Below the pieces are notes generated by a model. It ran no database searches. It was not told where the DNA came from and saw nothing but the letters and a program-made list of their open reading frames with translations. This document shows positions 47,301 through 57,052 of a stretch of DNA of 64,000 nucleotides, one piece after another. The stretch's first letter is position 1. Each line of letters begins with the position of its first letter. Origin of the DNA: Chondrus crispus (Eukaryota; Rhodophyta; Florideophyceae; Gigartinales; Gigartinaceae); NCBI RefSeq assembly GCF_000350225.1, contig NW_005179088.1, positions 56,033-120,032 of the forward strand, written 5' to 3'. The translations under genes were made by a program, and so were the position numbers.

Positions 47301-48580
47301 ACAGTAAGAGGCGGTCGAGGACTAAGGAAATCCGGAACGCATTCGTAAGCAGCGTGTGTTATCACGTCATGGAGGACGCCAGGCGTAGAAATGAGGATCG
47401 GAAAACGGGACGAATACCGTTAACTGAATGAACGCCGAGCCAACAACCCTACACCGCAGCGGTAATGCAGTGCCGCGGATATGGGACAACGCACGATGAT
47501 GCAGAAAACATATCACGAAAGATCTTTTCGATCACAGAGGGTTGGTCGCGACGTTCGAAAGAAGCCGAGCTGTGTGCGACGAAAGCTCAGTGAAGGGACA
47601 GCTAGCATCAGTCCCGAACCTTCCTTCGAAAAACTGAAGAACTCTGATGACATCACTCCGATGAGAACAGATCGTCACACACCCACACGACCACAGATGT
47701 TCCGAATCTACGAGGCGACATGAGGATTCGCACCCAAAGTACAAAGGAGATGAGACACAGGATCGAGGCTATCGCAGGAGATACTGAACAAGGCGGGTTC
47801 ATTGGACAGAGGGAACTCCTAATCACGAATTTATATATTCCTCGACGAGATAACTGGGCGAGTAAGGAAACCGCCTGACGGGAATGAAAGAGGGGAGCCT
47901 TATTAGAGGCAACAGGAGCCACAGACTCCAGCCACAAAGATAAACGCGTACTCTCAAGGGCGTGTACCTTGCGGAGACGCAGGAAAAATATAAAGAGGAG
48001 GGACTGCGAGTTGAGCTTTTTTTCGGGTCGGCACGTCAACCAGCACATCTCATTTCACAACTTCTCAGGTATTTCCTACCCGCTCGATGGAGATTGAGGA
48101 CAGCCGTCGGCGACAGTACGACCGAACGGGGAAGAGAGGAGGTAAGCGAAGAATCTGAAGAGGTAAAAAGAGAGCATGAAAAGAGGAGGGAAAATTGTCA
48201 AGGATAAAGAGGAGGGATTGAAGAGAAGGAAATATAGGAGAATCAGGAAATGGAAAATTGAAAACGCAAAAGAGGAGGAAGTTGGTGAAAAGAGGGGTAC
48301 GACGGCAGTGACGGTACGCAGGGAACAAGAAAAGAAAAAGAGAAAAAGAGGAGGAAGTAGCGAGGTGAAGAGAAGGAGGAAGGAGGTATAAGGGTGCCAC
48401 CTTGATTATGACGAGGTGGGCATCAATGAGAAAAAGAGGAGGAAACGAAGGGACGAAGGAGCACGCAGGAAAATTCAATTTACGGATCAAAGGCGACATG
48501 ACGAGGTCGCAAATTCAGCGTCACGCAGGCAGGATAGAGATGCGACAAGCTAGCACGAGGGAAGTGTCGCGCCCGTCAGC
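44302..48580. other. Spacer of element D between pol and the opposite-strand gene
   Basis: About 4.3 kb hold no convincing gene. There are two T-rich strips (about 45085-45161, ending GTTTAG, and about 45675-45725) that resemble pyrimidine tracts before splice acceptors. The last 600 bases are strongly purine-rich on the plus strand, with six exact copies of AAAGAGGAGG at 47992, 48180, 48206, 48269, 48345 and 48433. The many frames here are short or low-complexity. Confidence 0.6.
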
Positions 48581-50298
48581 TCAGACGGGAAGGTTGCCAA
48601 AGGATTTGCCCTTTGGAAGTGATGACACGAGGCGAGCTAAAACTCGCAGGTCGTCAATCGAGGCTCCTTGCAGAGCCTCTCTCTCAACACTGTGAGCACG
48701 GAGCAAGGCACAGCATACACTCGTGACGTCGTGGGTATTTTTGGAAATTGTTGGAAACGGGGGGGAAGATATCACTTCCCTCACCGACAGTGTTTCGGTG
48801 TGGCCTGCCGAAGGAATTTCGACAGCTGAGGGCGCCTTTGACGACGATGTAGAGGCAAGGGCTGCCCGCTGGGAAGCAGGGACAGCCGATTGAGGAGGAA
48901 TTGGAGAGGAAGGACGGGAGCATACGTGAAGCTTCCGGGGGTCAGATGTGACGATGGGGGTAACGTCGGGAACCGGTGTTTGGTTTCCGAATCGAAGGCT
49001 CGTTTGAGCTTCCCACGCTGAGCAGAGGGTCGATGACCAGGGGTTGAACCACATGAAGTCGCCCGCGGCTGGGTGGTTTCGACTAAGGGAGAAAGAGGGA
49101 CGTTGGCGATTGAAGGATCGAGAGAAGTTTCGCGGAGGGACACAGTCCCAATCCACGCCCTCGATCGTATCAAGGAGGGAGCGTATTTCGCGATTGAAAT
49201 CAGAGCCACAGAGAAGTCCAATAGACGCATTTGTGCTATCAGCTTCGCGGGGAGGTGCCACAGGCGCCAGCAATCGTAGATCTCCCACAAGAGAGTCGCA
49301 GCTACTTTGATGCACCACTCTGTGAGGAAGACCACCCATAACCCGTGTTGCGAATCCCGCAGATAGCTGCCATAGTACGTGAGTATGGGTCCCATTTCAG
49401 CCCAAAAGCCTTGACTCACCTCGTACTGGCTCCACCATAAGGGGATGCGCTGGTAACGACTTGCATAATGCTGACGGGAAATCTCCCGCGCCTCTACCAT
49501 TTGGTAGCCGATGAAGTACCCCGTATCAGACCGAATACGCCGTTCAAAACGCACTGTGTTCTGAAAGAGGAAAATACCCCCGCGTTTTAAATGACGGAAA
49601 TTCGAAGGGATAATGGGTTCGGTCCAGAAGATGGCATCGAATGTGACAGTATGGCGGTTTCGCCACAGGCGATCCGCCTCGGCGGCAGGGTCACCAAAGG
49701 TGATATCAATGAGATTGTCCAAATAGAGGCGTTCGCCCTCTGTACGACAACGCCAAGTGCCGCAACCGTATGAGGAGGGTATGAGGGTGTCGGAAATGGG
49801 GATGGCAAGCCGAGCGAATACGGCCTCCATAAATCGCAGGGAGAGAGTGGGACGGCCCCGTGGGGGAGGATGACGTAGAATGGAAGTCGGAACTGCTATA
49901 CGGGTTCGCCAGTCAAAGGAGCGGATGGCAAGCACCTGGAGATTACCGGGAAGCATGCCCGCGTCGACGGCGAATTGGTGTTCGATTTTAGAAACGTCGC
50001 GAATACCCACGGAGGAGAACCACTGGGACGAGGCAAATAAGGAAGGATGTTCGTGCATGATTTTGTGCAGTAGCTCTTCGAGCGAGGGGTAGTGGCGGGC
50101 TACCCAAGAGGGATGACAACCTGGATGGAAGGCCGGGTCGGAGACGTCCGAATCAGGGGGACGTCGGGGTATAGGAGGGAGGTCGACGGAAGCGCGAGAC
50201 TTGTTCGCGAAGCCGACACCGGTGCGTCGCCGGGCAGTATTTTCGCCTGCGAGCTCAGGAGGTGGATGACACGTGGGATTCGTCTTGTCCTTGCTCAT
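48581..50298 (-). pseudogene. Opposite-strand accessory gene of element D (aORF)
   Basis: It begins at the ATG at 50298, chosen by alignment with the C and F copies, although the frame is open further upstream into the 3' LTR (to 50505). N-terminal Arg-Arg-Arg-Thr-Gly-Val-Gly-Phe is followed by Phe-Ala-Ser-Ser-Gln-Trp-Phe, Cys-Gly-Thr-Trp-Arg-Cys-Arg-Thr-Glu-Gly-Glu-Arg, Phe-Glu-Arg-Arg-Ile-Arg-Ser-Asp-Thr-Gly-Tyr-Phe and Gly-Leu-Trp-Val-Val-Phe-Leu-Thr-Glu-Trp-Cys. After a Ser/Pro-rich linker comes the helical tail Leu-Leu-Arg-Ala-His-Ser-Val (about 48600-48700). It is broken about once. The function is unknown. Confidence 0.75.
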
Positions 50299-50393
50299 GC
50301 GGAGACCGTCGGTGAGGAATGGAAAAGTAGGGGGTCGAGAAGAGAAGAAGGAGTTGGAGATCAAGGAGTGTAGCCGATGTGCAAGGACGCTCA

Positions 50394-50404
50394 GAAGGGG
50401 GATA
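50394..50404 (+). promoter_or_regulatory. Polypurine tract of element D
   Basis: AGAAGGGGGATA lies immediately before the 3' LTR, matching the position and form of C's tract. Confidence 0.75.
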
Positions 50405-51443
50405 TGTAGTGCAATACGCACCTGGAAAGGGGGGTGAAAAGAAAGGAAAATATTTGGATATGAAAAGTAGTCCGGGTTGGGGGACACACGTGTGAATAAT
50501 TGCACAGTTTTAATTTTTAATTATTTTATTTAGTTAATTAGTTTGCATTAATTGTGCTGACACTAGATTAGATCTAGGATCTAGCGCCGCGAGCTACTGT
50601 ACTGGCTCTGGCCGGGCGATATATACCTTAGCCCTCTGACGACCAAGTCAGTAAAGGTAACCCGAGTTGCCAGAGTTGAATATCGCCTTGGTCGAAGTCC
50701 GTCTTTCCCAAGACGCTCCCTTTTACCACAGATTACTTTCTCCTTTGCGCTCGGGGGTTCCCTTTTCTTTTTCCTTTATTTCCCTATTCTTTTCTACTTC
50801 TATCTCTATTTTTCCCTTAATTGCGTTGGCTCCACTGGAGCTGGTTGCGACCGATCCAGTGTAGGTGTTTTAGCCATCGGGCAGCACGTTGTGTAGCGCT
50901 GCTACTGTTTCAAGTTCCGTCGGAAGGCTGTTGCAACGACGCCTCCGTCGAAGGTCTTACTGTACAAGACAGAGTTGGTACCACCTACTGCGATTGCGAT
51001 CGCGCTGGTTAGGGGGTTTTTAGCCATCGGGCAACACGTCGGTAGTAGCGTTGCTACACGGTTACGATCCCGTCGGGTAGTGCTGAACAAGCCCCCGTCG
51101 AAGACCTTGAATTATACACAAGGTGCTGAAGACGCTCGTCGAGCATTGGCCTTACAACCCAGCGAACCGCGGTTACATCGCTGTAGACAAGCCCAACCCG
51201 CACTCGTCGAACGCTCAAGTCTTTACAAGTCTCTACCATCATTATCCTCCCGGGCCGGGCATCTTTTCTTACCCCCCCCGTCGGAGTTGAGCTACCGTGG
51301 GCGGCAAGGCCACACAAGGGGAAAGGGAGTCTCGAACGCTCCGTAGCGCGTGCCATCGGCAGTGGTTGTTGCTGTTGTTGTTTTTCTTCTTTTTGTTTGA
51401 CCGTCGGACTGTGTTCGCGGCCTGCCAGGCACATTGCACTACA
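50405..51443 (+). repeat. 3' LTR of element D (family I)
   Basis: The 1039-base LTR pairs with 15367-16409 and shares its CACCTGGAAAGG start variant. It ends ATTGCACTACA, followed by the target duplication GTATA at 51444-51448 and then the resumed pol of H. Confidence 0.95.
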
Positions 51444-53750
51444 GTATACCCTCCACGGGGGGTACTACCGTCCCGGTAGACGAGGAGATACCTTGTTACT
51501 CAGGTTTGGACCTCGAGGACGATACTCTGTTCACAGAGGGAAAATGATGACGACCCTGAGGTCGACGTGAAATCCGGCTTTAATGCCTTGGAACCCCTGG
51601 CATCAAAGGCCGCGCTGACGCACGACGATTTTTCGCGGGAGCAACTCTTCGATCCTTTGTGTAGGGAGGTGGCTTCCCGTCTTGTGAAGCAGGAGGGTTC
51701 CGCCCAACTTCGTTTGTCACGGTTCTTCATCAACACAGAAGGTTTAATCTGTCGGAAAGCCCACCTGGATGGTGGCGAACAAATTGTCGTCCCAAAAACC
51801 CTCCGGGACAGGGTGTTGTATTTATCGCATTATCCCACCACCTCAGGCCACCCTGGAGGTCGGCGTTTATTCTACACGCTCCGACAGCGGTATTACTGGC
51901 CAAGCATGTCGGGCGATGCCTATTCCACAGTCCGGATGTGTCCCGACTGCGCCAAGGCCCGCACCAAATTGCGTAAACACAACTCAGAGTTGAAGACGTT
52001 CCCTCCGTCAGGCCCCCTGGAGTGCATCGCAATTGATATCCTTGTAGAACTGCCCCGAACCCCAAGAGGACATCGTTACCTCTTGGTGATGACGGACCGT
52101 TACTCCAAGTTAACCCGAACCGTACCCTTACGGAAAATCACTGCCGAGACAGTAGCTCAGGCGTTCATTTCACACTGGGTCTTCGTTTACGGAGTCCCAG
52201 TGAAGCTCCTCTCCGACAAAGGGAGTCATTTCACTTCGAGGTTCTTCCTCGCAGTGTGCAAAATCCTCTCTATTGAGAGTGTGTTCACAACCGCATATCA
52301 CCCCCAGACTAATGGGCAGGTGGAAAGATTCAACAGAACGTTGGTCTCAACTCTACGGCACTATCTGGCCGATAATCAACGTGACTGGGACCAGTACACG
52401 GATACCCTCAACCATGGCTACAACTGCACGGTCAACCGCATGATCGGCATGAGGCCATTTGAGCTGGTGTTATCCCGGACGCCGAGTCCGTTGTCCCTAC
52501 AGCAAACTCCGCTGTTGGCACCCTCCGCCTCACGGGCGCATTTCAAGTTCCGCTTCCTCGCGTGGTTGCGCGGCCTCATGGCCACGGCTGACAAGAACCT
52601 ACGCGCCGGACAGGAACGCTACAAGAACGACTTTGACAAGCGGATTCGACCCCCTACGCCGGAATATCAAGTAGGGGACCAAGTCCTCGTTAACCGAGAA
52701 GCGGCATTACGCTCAGAGGAACGAACCGACAAGGATCGGGTGAACAACAAACTCGCACCGCGCACTGAGGGACCGTTTCCCGTGGTAAAGGTGGATGACC
52801 ATACTGTCACCGTCCTTCGAGGTACCGGGCTGAAGGACAGAATCCCTCGAGATAGAGTCGTCAAGTCCCCCCCGCTACGAAATGCGGTAGGGGGCGCTAC
52901 GCCCTCGTTGGCGGATCAGGGCGATGATGGGGAAACCCCGTCGTTGGACACGACTCCCATCTGAGGGAGAGGCATTGAGGGACAGTTGGGTAATCTACCG
53001 CTCGACGACCTCGAGCTGGCGAAGGACGCCGCCACCCCGGCGCCTTCCCCCGCGCACGCTCCGGGACTGATGGATGTCCTGACCAGCGGAACCCCGGAGC
53101 GGGTTATATCTCGACTCGTTCCCACCCCCTCCCAGGTAAGGGAGGTTCCATCTTCGAACCGAAGGGCTACGGCTACCGCATCGGCGAGAGAAAAACGGGC
53201 ACCCCGCAGTGCGCCGGGGTCGCCCGGGAATGTGCGTAAACACCCCCGAGCCGCGACCTCCAACGACACGTGTCGCGCCAGAAGGAGAAATGGCGTCCCG
53301 CCAAGAATGACGAAGGGCAACTTACTCGCTCAGGCCACGCTTGCTCCCTCGCTGGAGACACCCGAACCGTCCGCACCGACACCCGCGAGACGAGCCGTCC
53401 AATAGGCCCTGTCGGAGGCCATACCGGCCCTTGCCGCGAGGTGTACAATCAATTTCAACGCCGCCGGCCTGCCGCCGACGCCGGCCCCACCTCCGCCGCG
53501 TCCTCCGACCTCCACGGGAGTGTTATCCACCGAGTACGTCGTAGAATCACTCTCCGGGCATGCTGCCGGCTCGGACGGAATTCCAGTGTTTCGCGTTCAC
53601 TGGTACGGCTACTCTACGGACGACGACACCTGGGAACCAGCCCATGACGTCGACTACAACACTGTCGTACGCTACTGTCGACGTAAGCACCTGCAGGTAC
53701 CCGCTCGGTCACTGTGGGACCGGCCCGACAGTGTCGGTATGCAGCATTAG
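51444..53750 (+). pseudogene. pol: pol of element H: integrase and chromodomain
   Basis: This continues H's pol after D. The integrase zinc domain is at about 51820-51950 (His-Tyr ... His-Pro-Gly-Gly-Arg; Cys-x2-Cys). The core follows with Ile-Asp-Ile-Leu and the conserved Leu-Leu-Ser-Asp, then Ala-Tyr-His-Pro-Gln-Thr-Asn-Gly-Gln-Val-Glu-Arg-Phe-Asn-Arg. The C-terminal region has Gly-Asp-Gln-Val-Leu-Val and Pro-Arg-Thr-Glu-Gly-Pro-Phe-Pro-Val-Val. After a Pro/Ala/Arg-rich linker, the chromodomain is at about 53529-53700 (Tyr-Val-Val-Glu, His-Trp-Tyr-Gly-Tyr, Thr-Trp-Glu-Pro). The integrase part is one long open frame. About one or two breaks lie before the chromodomain. Confidence 0.9.
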
Positions 53751-54857
53751 CCCCTGCAGAAGAACCCGCGGATAACGTCTCGAATAACGAGAAAGGTGAC
53801 CTCGCGGAAGCGAGAAGGACGGGATTCATCAGTTCGAAGTGTCGGAGGGAAATGCCGCCTCCCCACCAAGGAGGGAACTCGCGCATATACAAGGTCACGA
53901 CTCGCGGAGAAAGAAGATGCCGAATAACGAATTCGTTGAACGAGGGCGACTCCCTCGTCAATTCGAGGTTGGGATCCCCCCCCCCTCGACGGGGTGCCAA
54001 TACTCGCTCGCTCGAGGCACGTCCCGTGGTTACGGCGGTATCAACTTATTAACTCGTGGATCGAGGGCGGCCCCCTCGTCAATTCGGGGTGGTGACTTCC
54101 TCCCCGACGAGGTACAATACTCGCACGGTCACGGCAGGCCCGTAACTCCGCTGGACGACCGCGAGGGCAAACCTCGTGAGTTCGAGAGCGGGACTCGCGA
54201 AAGCGAGGGGGACGGTACTAATCAGTTCGAAGGTCGGAGGTAATCCCACCTCTTCCCCTGCCGAGGAAATTCTCGTGTGCACGAAGTCGGCATTTGCCGA
54301 GAAAAGGGGGTGTCGCATTATTAACCCCAGGAACAAGGGAGACTCCTTCGCCCGAGGTTGGTCAACGGGGACCCCCGCCAGTTCGAGGCGGCTGTTATCT
54401 ACCCCACGAGTGCAGAAACTTCCCCTCCCCTCGCGGTCCGCCAATCAGGGTCCACCGAGGGAAGAGGCGGATTTTCTCGCATGACCAAGGCAGGGCCCCG
54501 CCGAGCGAGAGCTCCAGCATGTATCTTGATCCGGACGTAACTAACAAACTACCCGCTGATCGGAAGGGGATGCCTCTCTGAGCCGAGTTGAGACTTCGCA
54601 CTAACTACCGATGAGACCCCAGCGACTCACCAACCCGGGACATGCCTGCCCCGGCGTACGGTGGGTCCATCGAGGCCCCTTGCTCCGTCAAAGTGACGTA
54701 ACATACCGCCTCGCTGGACGAGGACGACTCACGCGCTCGTCCGCAAGTAGGGGCCCGGTGGTGTTCGCTCACGTGTCGAGCTTTATTTTGAATCTCGCCC
54801 CCACACTGCCGGGGGATGAGGTAAAACAACTCGCATGTCCGAGGCTTGGTAACTAAG
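53751..54857. repeat. Hairpin-rich degenerate tandem repeats in the H spacer
   Basis: This is the spacer between H's pol and its opposite-strand gene. Units of roughly 100-130 bases recur with CTCGTCAATTCGAGG, a C/G-rich hairpin and AATACTCGC (about 53944 and 54063). A wider pair recurs about 400 bases apart (GCGAGAAGGACGGGATTCATC near 53810 and GCGAGGGGGACGGTACTAATC near 54200). Small hairpins such as CTCGCGGAAGCGAG, CTCGCGAAAGCGAG and GAGGGCGACTCCCTC are frequent. No gene is evident. Confidence 0.6.
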
Positions 54858-55801
54858 TCACTCGATAATCGAGGGACTATCACTCGCCAACTCGAGGTCG
54901 TGAGTCGCACATCGATAACTACAGTGACGCATACGCGGGCTAAACCTCTTCCACATATTCCCCGACTTCCTCTTCCGGTAGCACCTCGCGGGGCTCGCCA
55001 GAGTTACACCGCCCTCCTTCTCCGTTGCAGGGGAAGCTGAGGTTCCCTTCTCGATGACACTGTCGGAATTGCCCACCGCCACAGCGCGGAGGGGCGCCGC
55101 CCTCGCCGAAGGGACGACCGCCGAGGCCGCCGCGCTCCCCGGTACCTCTGCTCCCCCTCCTGCGCCGGTCTCCACCACAAGGCTGCGCACCACAGCCGCC
55201 ATCCGCGGGTTGCGCAGGAGCGCACGCAATTCCGCCTCCGACAACTCAGTCGGGTGGCGTCCTCCCACGACTGGGGCCCCTGCACGCGTCCCGGTCGCCT
55301 CACCTTCGGCCATCACGACATCCGCCGAAGCTCCACGCTCGCCGTGTTTGGCCCTCACCGGCACGGACTCCCGGGCCCCGCGTTCGGGATCGCCCCTGGG
55401 AGTCTCCTCGCCGGGCCGCACGCGCGTGTTTCCGACACCACCTCCGGTGGCCTGCTCCGGTCGCCCGCGCATCAGCTCGGGCTGGGTGACGTCCAAAGTC
55501 CCGACCGCGATACGTACCCAGTTTCCCGTTAGCGGGGTGCCGGCATCATACCTCCGACTTGGGGAGTGATTCCTCACGCGATGATTGTGATAATGGTGCC
55601 CTTGGCTATACGGAACCGGAGGCCAGTCAAAACTGTCGTGGATATCCAACAGGGCAAGTAGACGCTCCTGTAGCGCGGTCGACCCCAAAACCCTCGTCAG
55701 GTCAAGCCTCCGCAACCACTCCACCAGGGCCGTAGGGAGGACATACAGGCGCCCATCATACGTAGACCAGATGAAGCGCTTGGCTATAATCGCAATCCAC
55801 T
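54858..55801 (-). pseudogene. Opposite-strand accessory gene of element H (aORF), cut by F
   Basis: The visible part starts at the F insertion and reads Lys-Trp-Ile-Ala-Ile-Ile-Ala-Lys-Arg-Phe-Ile-Trp-Ser, nearly the same as the corresponding segment in E (Glu-Trp-Ile-Ala-Ile-Val-Ala-Lys-Arg-Phe-Ile-Trp-Ser). Next come Asp-Gly-Arg-Leu-Tyr-Val-Leu-Pro-Thr, the Pro-Tyr-x-Gln-Gly-His-His-Tyr motif and Thr-Gly-Asn-Trp-Ile/Val-Arg. After an Ala/Gly/Pro/Glu-rich linker, the tail has the short helix Leu-Ser-Glu-Ala-Glu-Leu-Arg-Ala-Leu-Leu-Arg. The N-terminal half lies on the far side of F, outside the window. Confidence 0.75.
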
Positions 55802-56929
55802 TGTAGTGCAATGTGCCTGTCAGGCCGGAACCAGGGTCCAACGGTCCAGCGACAACACAACCAACAAACAACAACCAACAAGAGTTGCCGATGGCACAGC
55901 CCTACGGAGTGTCCGATTCTCCCTTTCCCTTTAAGTGGGTTTGCGGCCCACAGTAGCTCAGGTCCCTGACAGGGGGGGGGCAAAAGGAAGAGGCCCGCCC
56001 CGGGACGAATGGAGGTAGAGTCTTGTACAGGCAGTTGCTCGGCGAGTTCGGGTCAGTAATTAAGAAGCCGGGCCCGATGGGTCGTAAAGCCAATGCTCGC
56101 GGAGCGCCTGTTACACCTTATACCCTTGATAAGGTCTTCGACGGGGGCGTCGCAACGCAGCCCGTCGGGAATTAGCAAACACGTAGCAGCGCTACACCTC
56201 CGTACTGCCCGATGGCAAAGTACCGACGCCGGAACGGTCACAACCTGTATCCGATGGAACCAACACTGTCCTGTATACACAACAGGACCTTCGAGGGAAA
56301 CGTCGTTGCAACAGCCTCCGTCGGTGGACGTAAAAAAGTAGCAGCGCTACACCCACGTGTCGCCCGATGGCCAAGACACCTACACCGGTCCGGTCGCAAC
56401 CAAAGCCTATGGCACCAACAACAAACAAAAGAACCAACACAAAAGCCCGATGACTCCAGTCGTCACAATGCGGATCGCAATCAGGCACTGTGGAACCAAC
56501 ACAAGATAAGGGAATAGAAATAGAGATAGAAATAGAAAAGGATAGGTGAAATAAAGGAAAGGGCAACGGAACCCCCGAACGCAAAGGATAACGTAATCTG
56601 TGGTAAAAGGGAACGTCTTGGGAAAGACGGACTTCGACCAAGGCGATATTCAACTCTGGCAACTAGGGTTACTTTTACTGACTTGGGGGTCAGAGGGCTA
56701 AGGTATATATCGCCCCGCCGGAGCCACTACAGTAACTCGCGGCGCTAGATCCTAGATCAAATCTAATGTCAGCAAAATTAATGCCAACTAATTAACTAAA
56801 TAAAATAAAATAATTAAAAATTAAAGCTGTGCAGTTATTCACACGTTTGTCCCCAAACCCGGACTACTTTTCATATCCAAATATTTTCCTTTCTTTTCAC
56901 CCCCCTTTTCAGGTGCGTATTGCACTACA
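55802..56929 (-). repeat. 3' LTR of element F (family I), longer variant
   Basis: The 1128-base LTR has perfect 11-bp ends TGTAGTGCAAT/ATTGCACTACA. It is about 85 bases longer than the LTRs of C and D. The extra sequence (about 56415-56500) resembles an additional partial copy of the internal tandem unit (GTTGGTTCCA ... CATCGGG). TATATA is at about 56705-56710 on the minus strand. Confidence 0.93.
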
Positions 56930-56944
56930 TATACTCCTTCCGAG
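56930..56944 (-). promoter_or_regulatory. Polypurine tract of element F
   Basis: On the minus strand CGGAAGGAGTATA lies directly before the LTR start, a slightly less pure version of the tracts in C and D. Confidence 0.6.
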
Positions 56945-57052
56945 CGCTCTTGTACGCCGCTCCGCCATCGTATAATCTCCTCGCCGTTTCTCTCATAACA
57001 CCACACCGCCGCATCCGGTATTCGGTGAAAGTGCAAGAGCAAGACGGGCCCC

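Larger units (their letters stand above)
15367..51443 (+). mobile_element. Element D: Ty3/gypsy chromovirus (family I), contains C and E
   Basis: D has 5' LTR 15367-16409 and 3' LTR 50405-51443, flanked by the target duplication GTATA (15362-15366 and 51444-51448). Internal parts in order are the primer site, gag (16575-18860), protease (to 19695), inserted element C, RT-RNase H-integrase (31979-34749), inserted element E, chromodomain end (43767-44301), a long spacer (44302-48580), the opposite-strand accessory gene (48581-50298) and the polypurine tract. Over the first 330 bases the two LTRs differ at about eight positions plus one small indel (about 2-3 %), so D is fairly young. It is broken internally, apart from the two insertions. 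Confidence 0.95.
8938..55801 (+). mobile_element. Element H: Ty3/gypsy chromovirus (family II), split by D and cut by F
   Basis: Parts in order: 5' LTR (8938-10477, with an AT-rich insert), primer site, gag (10579-12934), protease-RT-RNase H (12941-15366), then the inserted element D (15367-51443), integrase and chromodomain (51444-53750), a repeat-rich spacer, and the opposite-strand accessory gene (54858-55801), which F interrupts. The sequence on either side of D is continuous at pol and carries the 5-bp duplication GTATA. The 3' LTR is beyond the window. The left flank is ATGAT; its partner is out of view. H has a few breaks besides the insertions. Confidence 0.9.
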
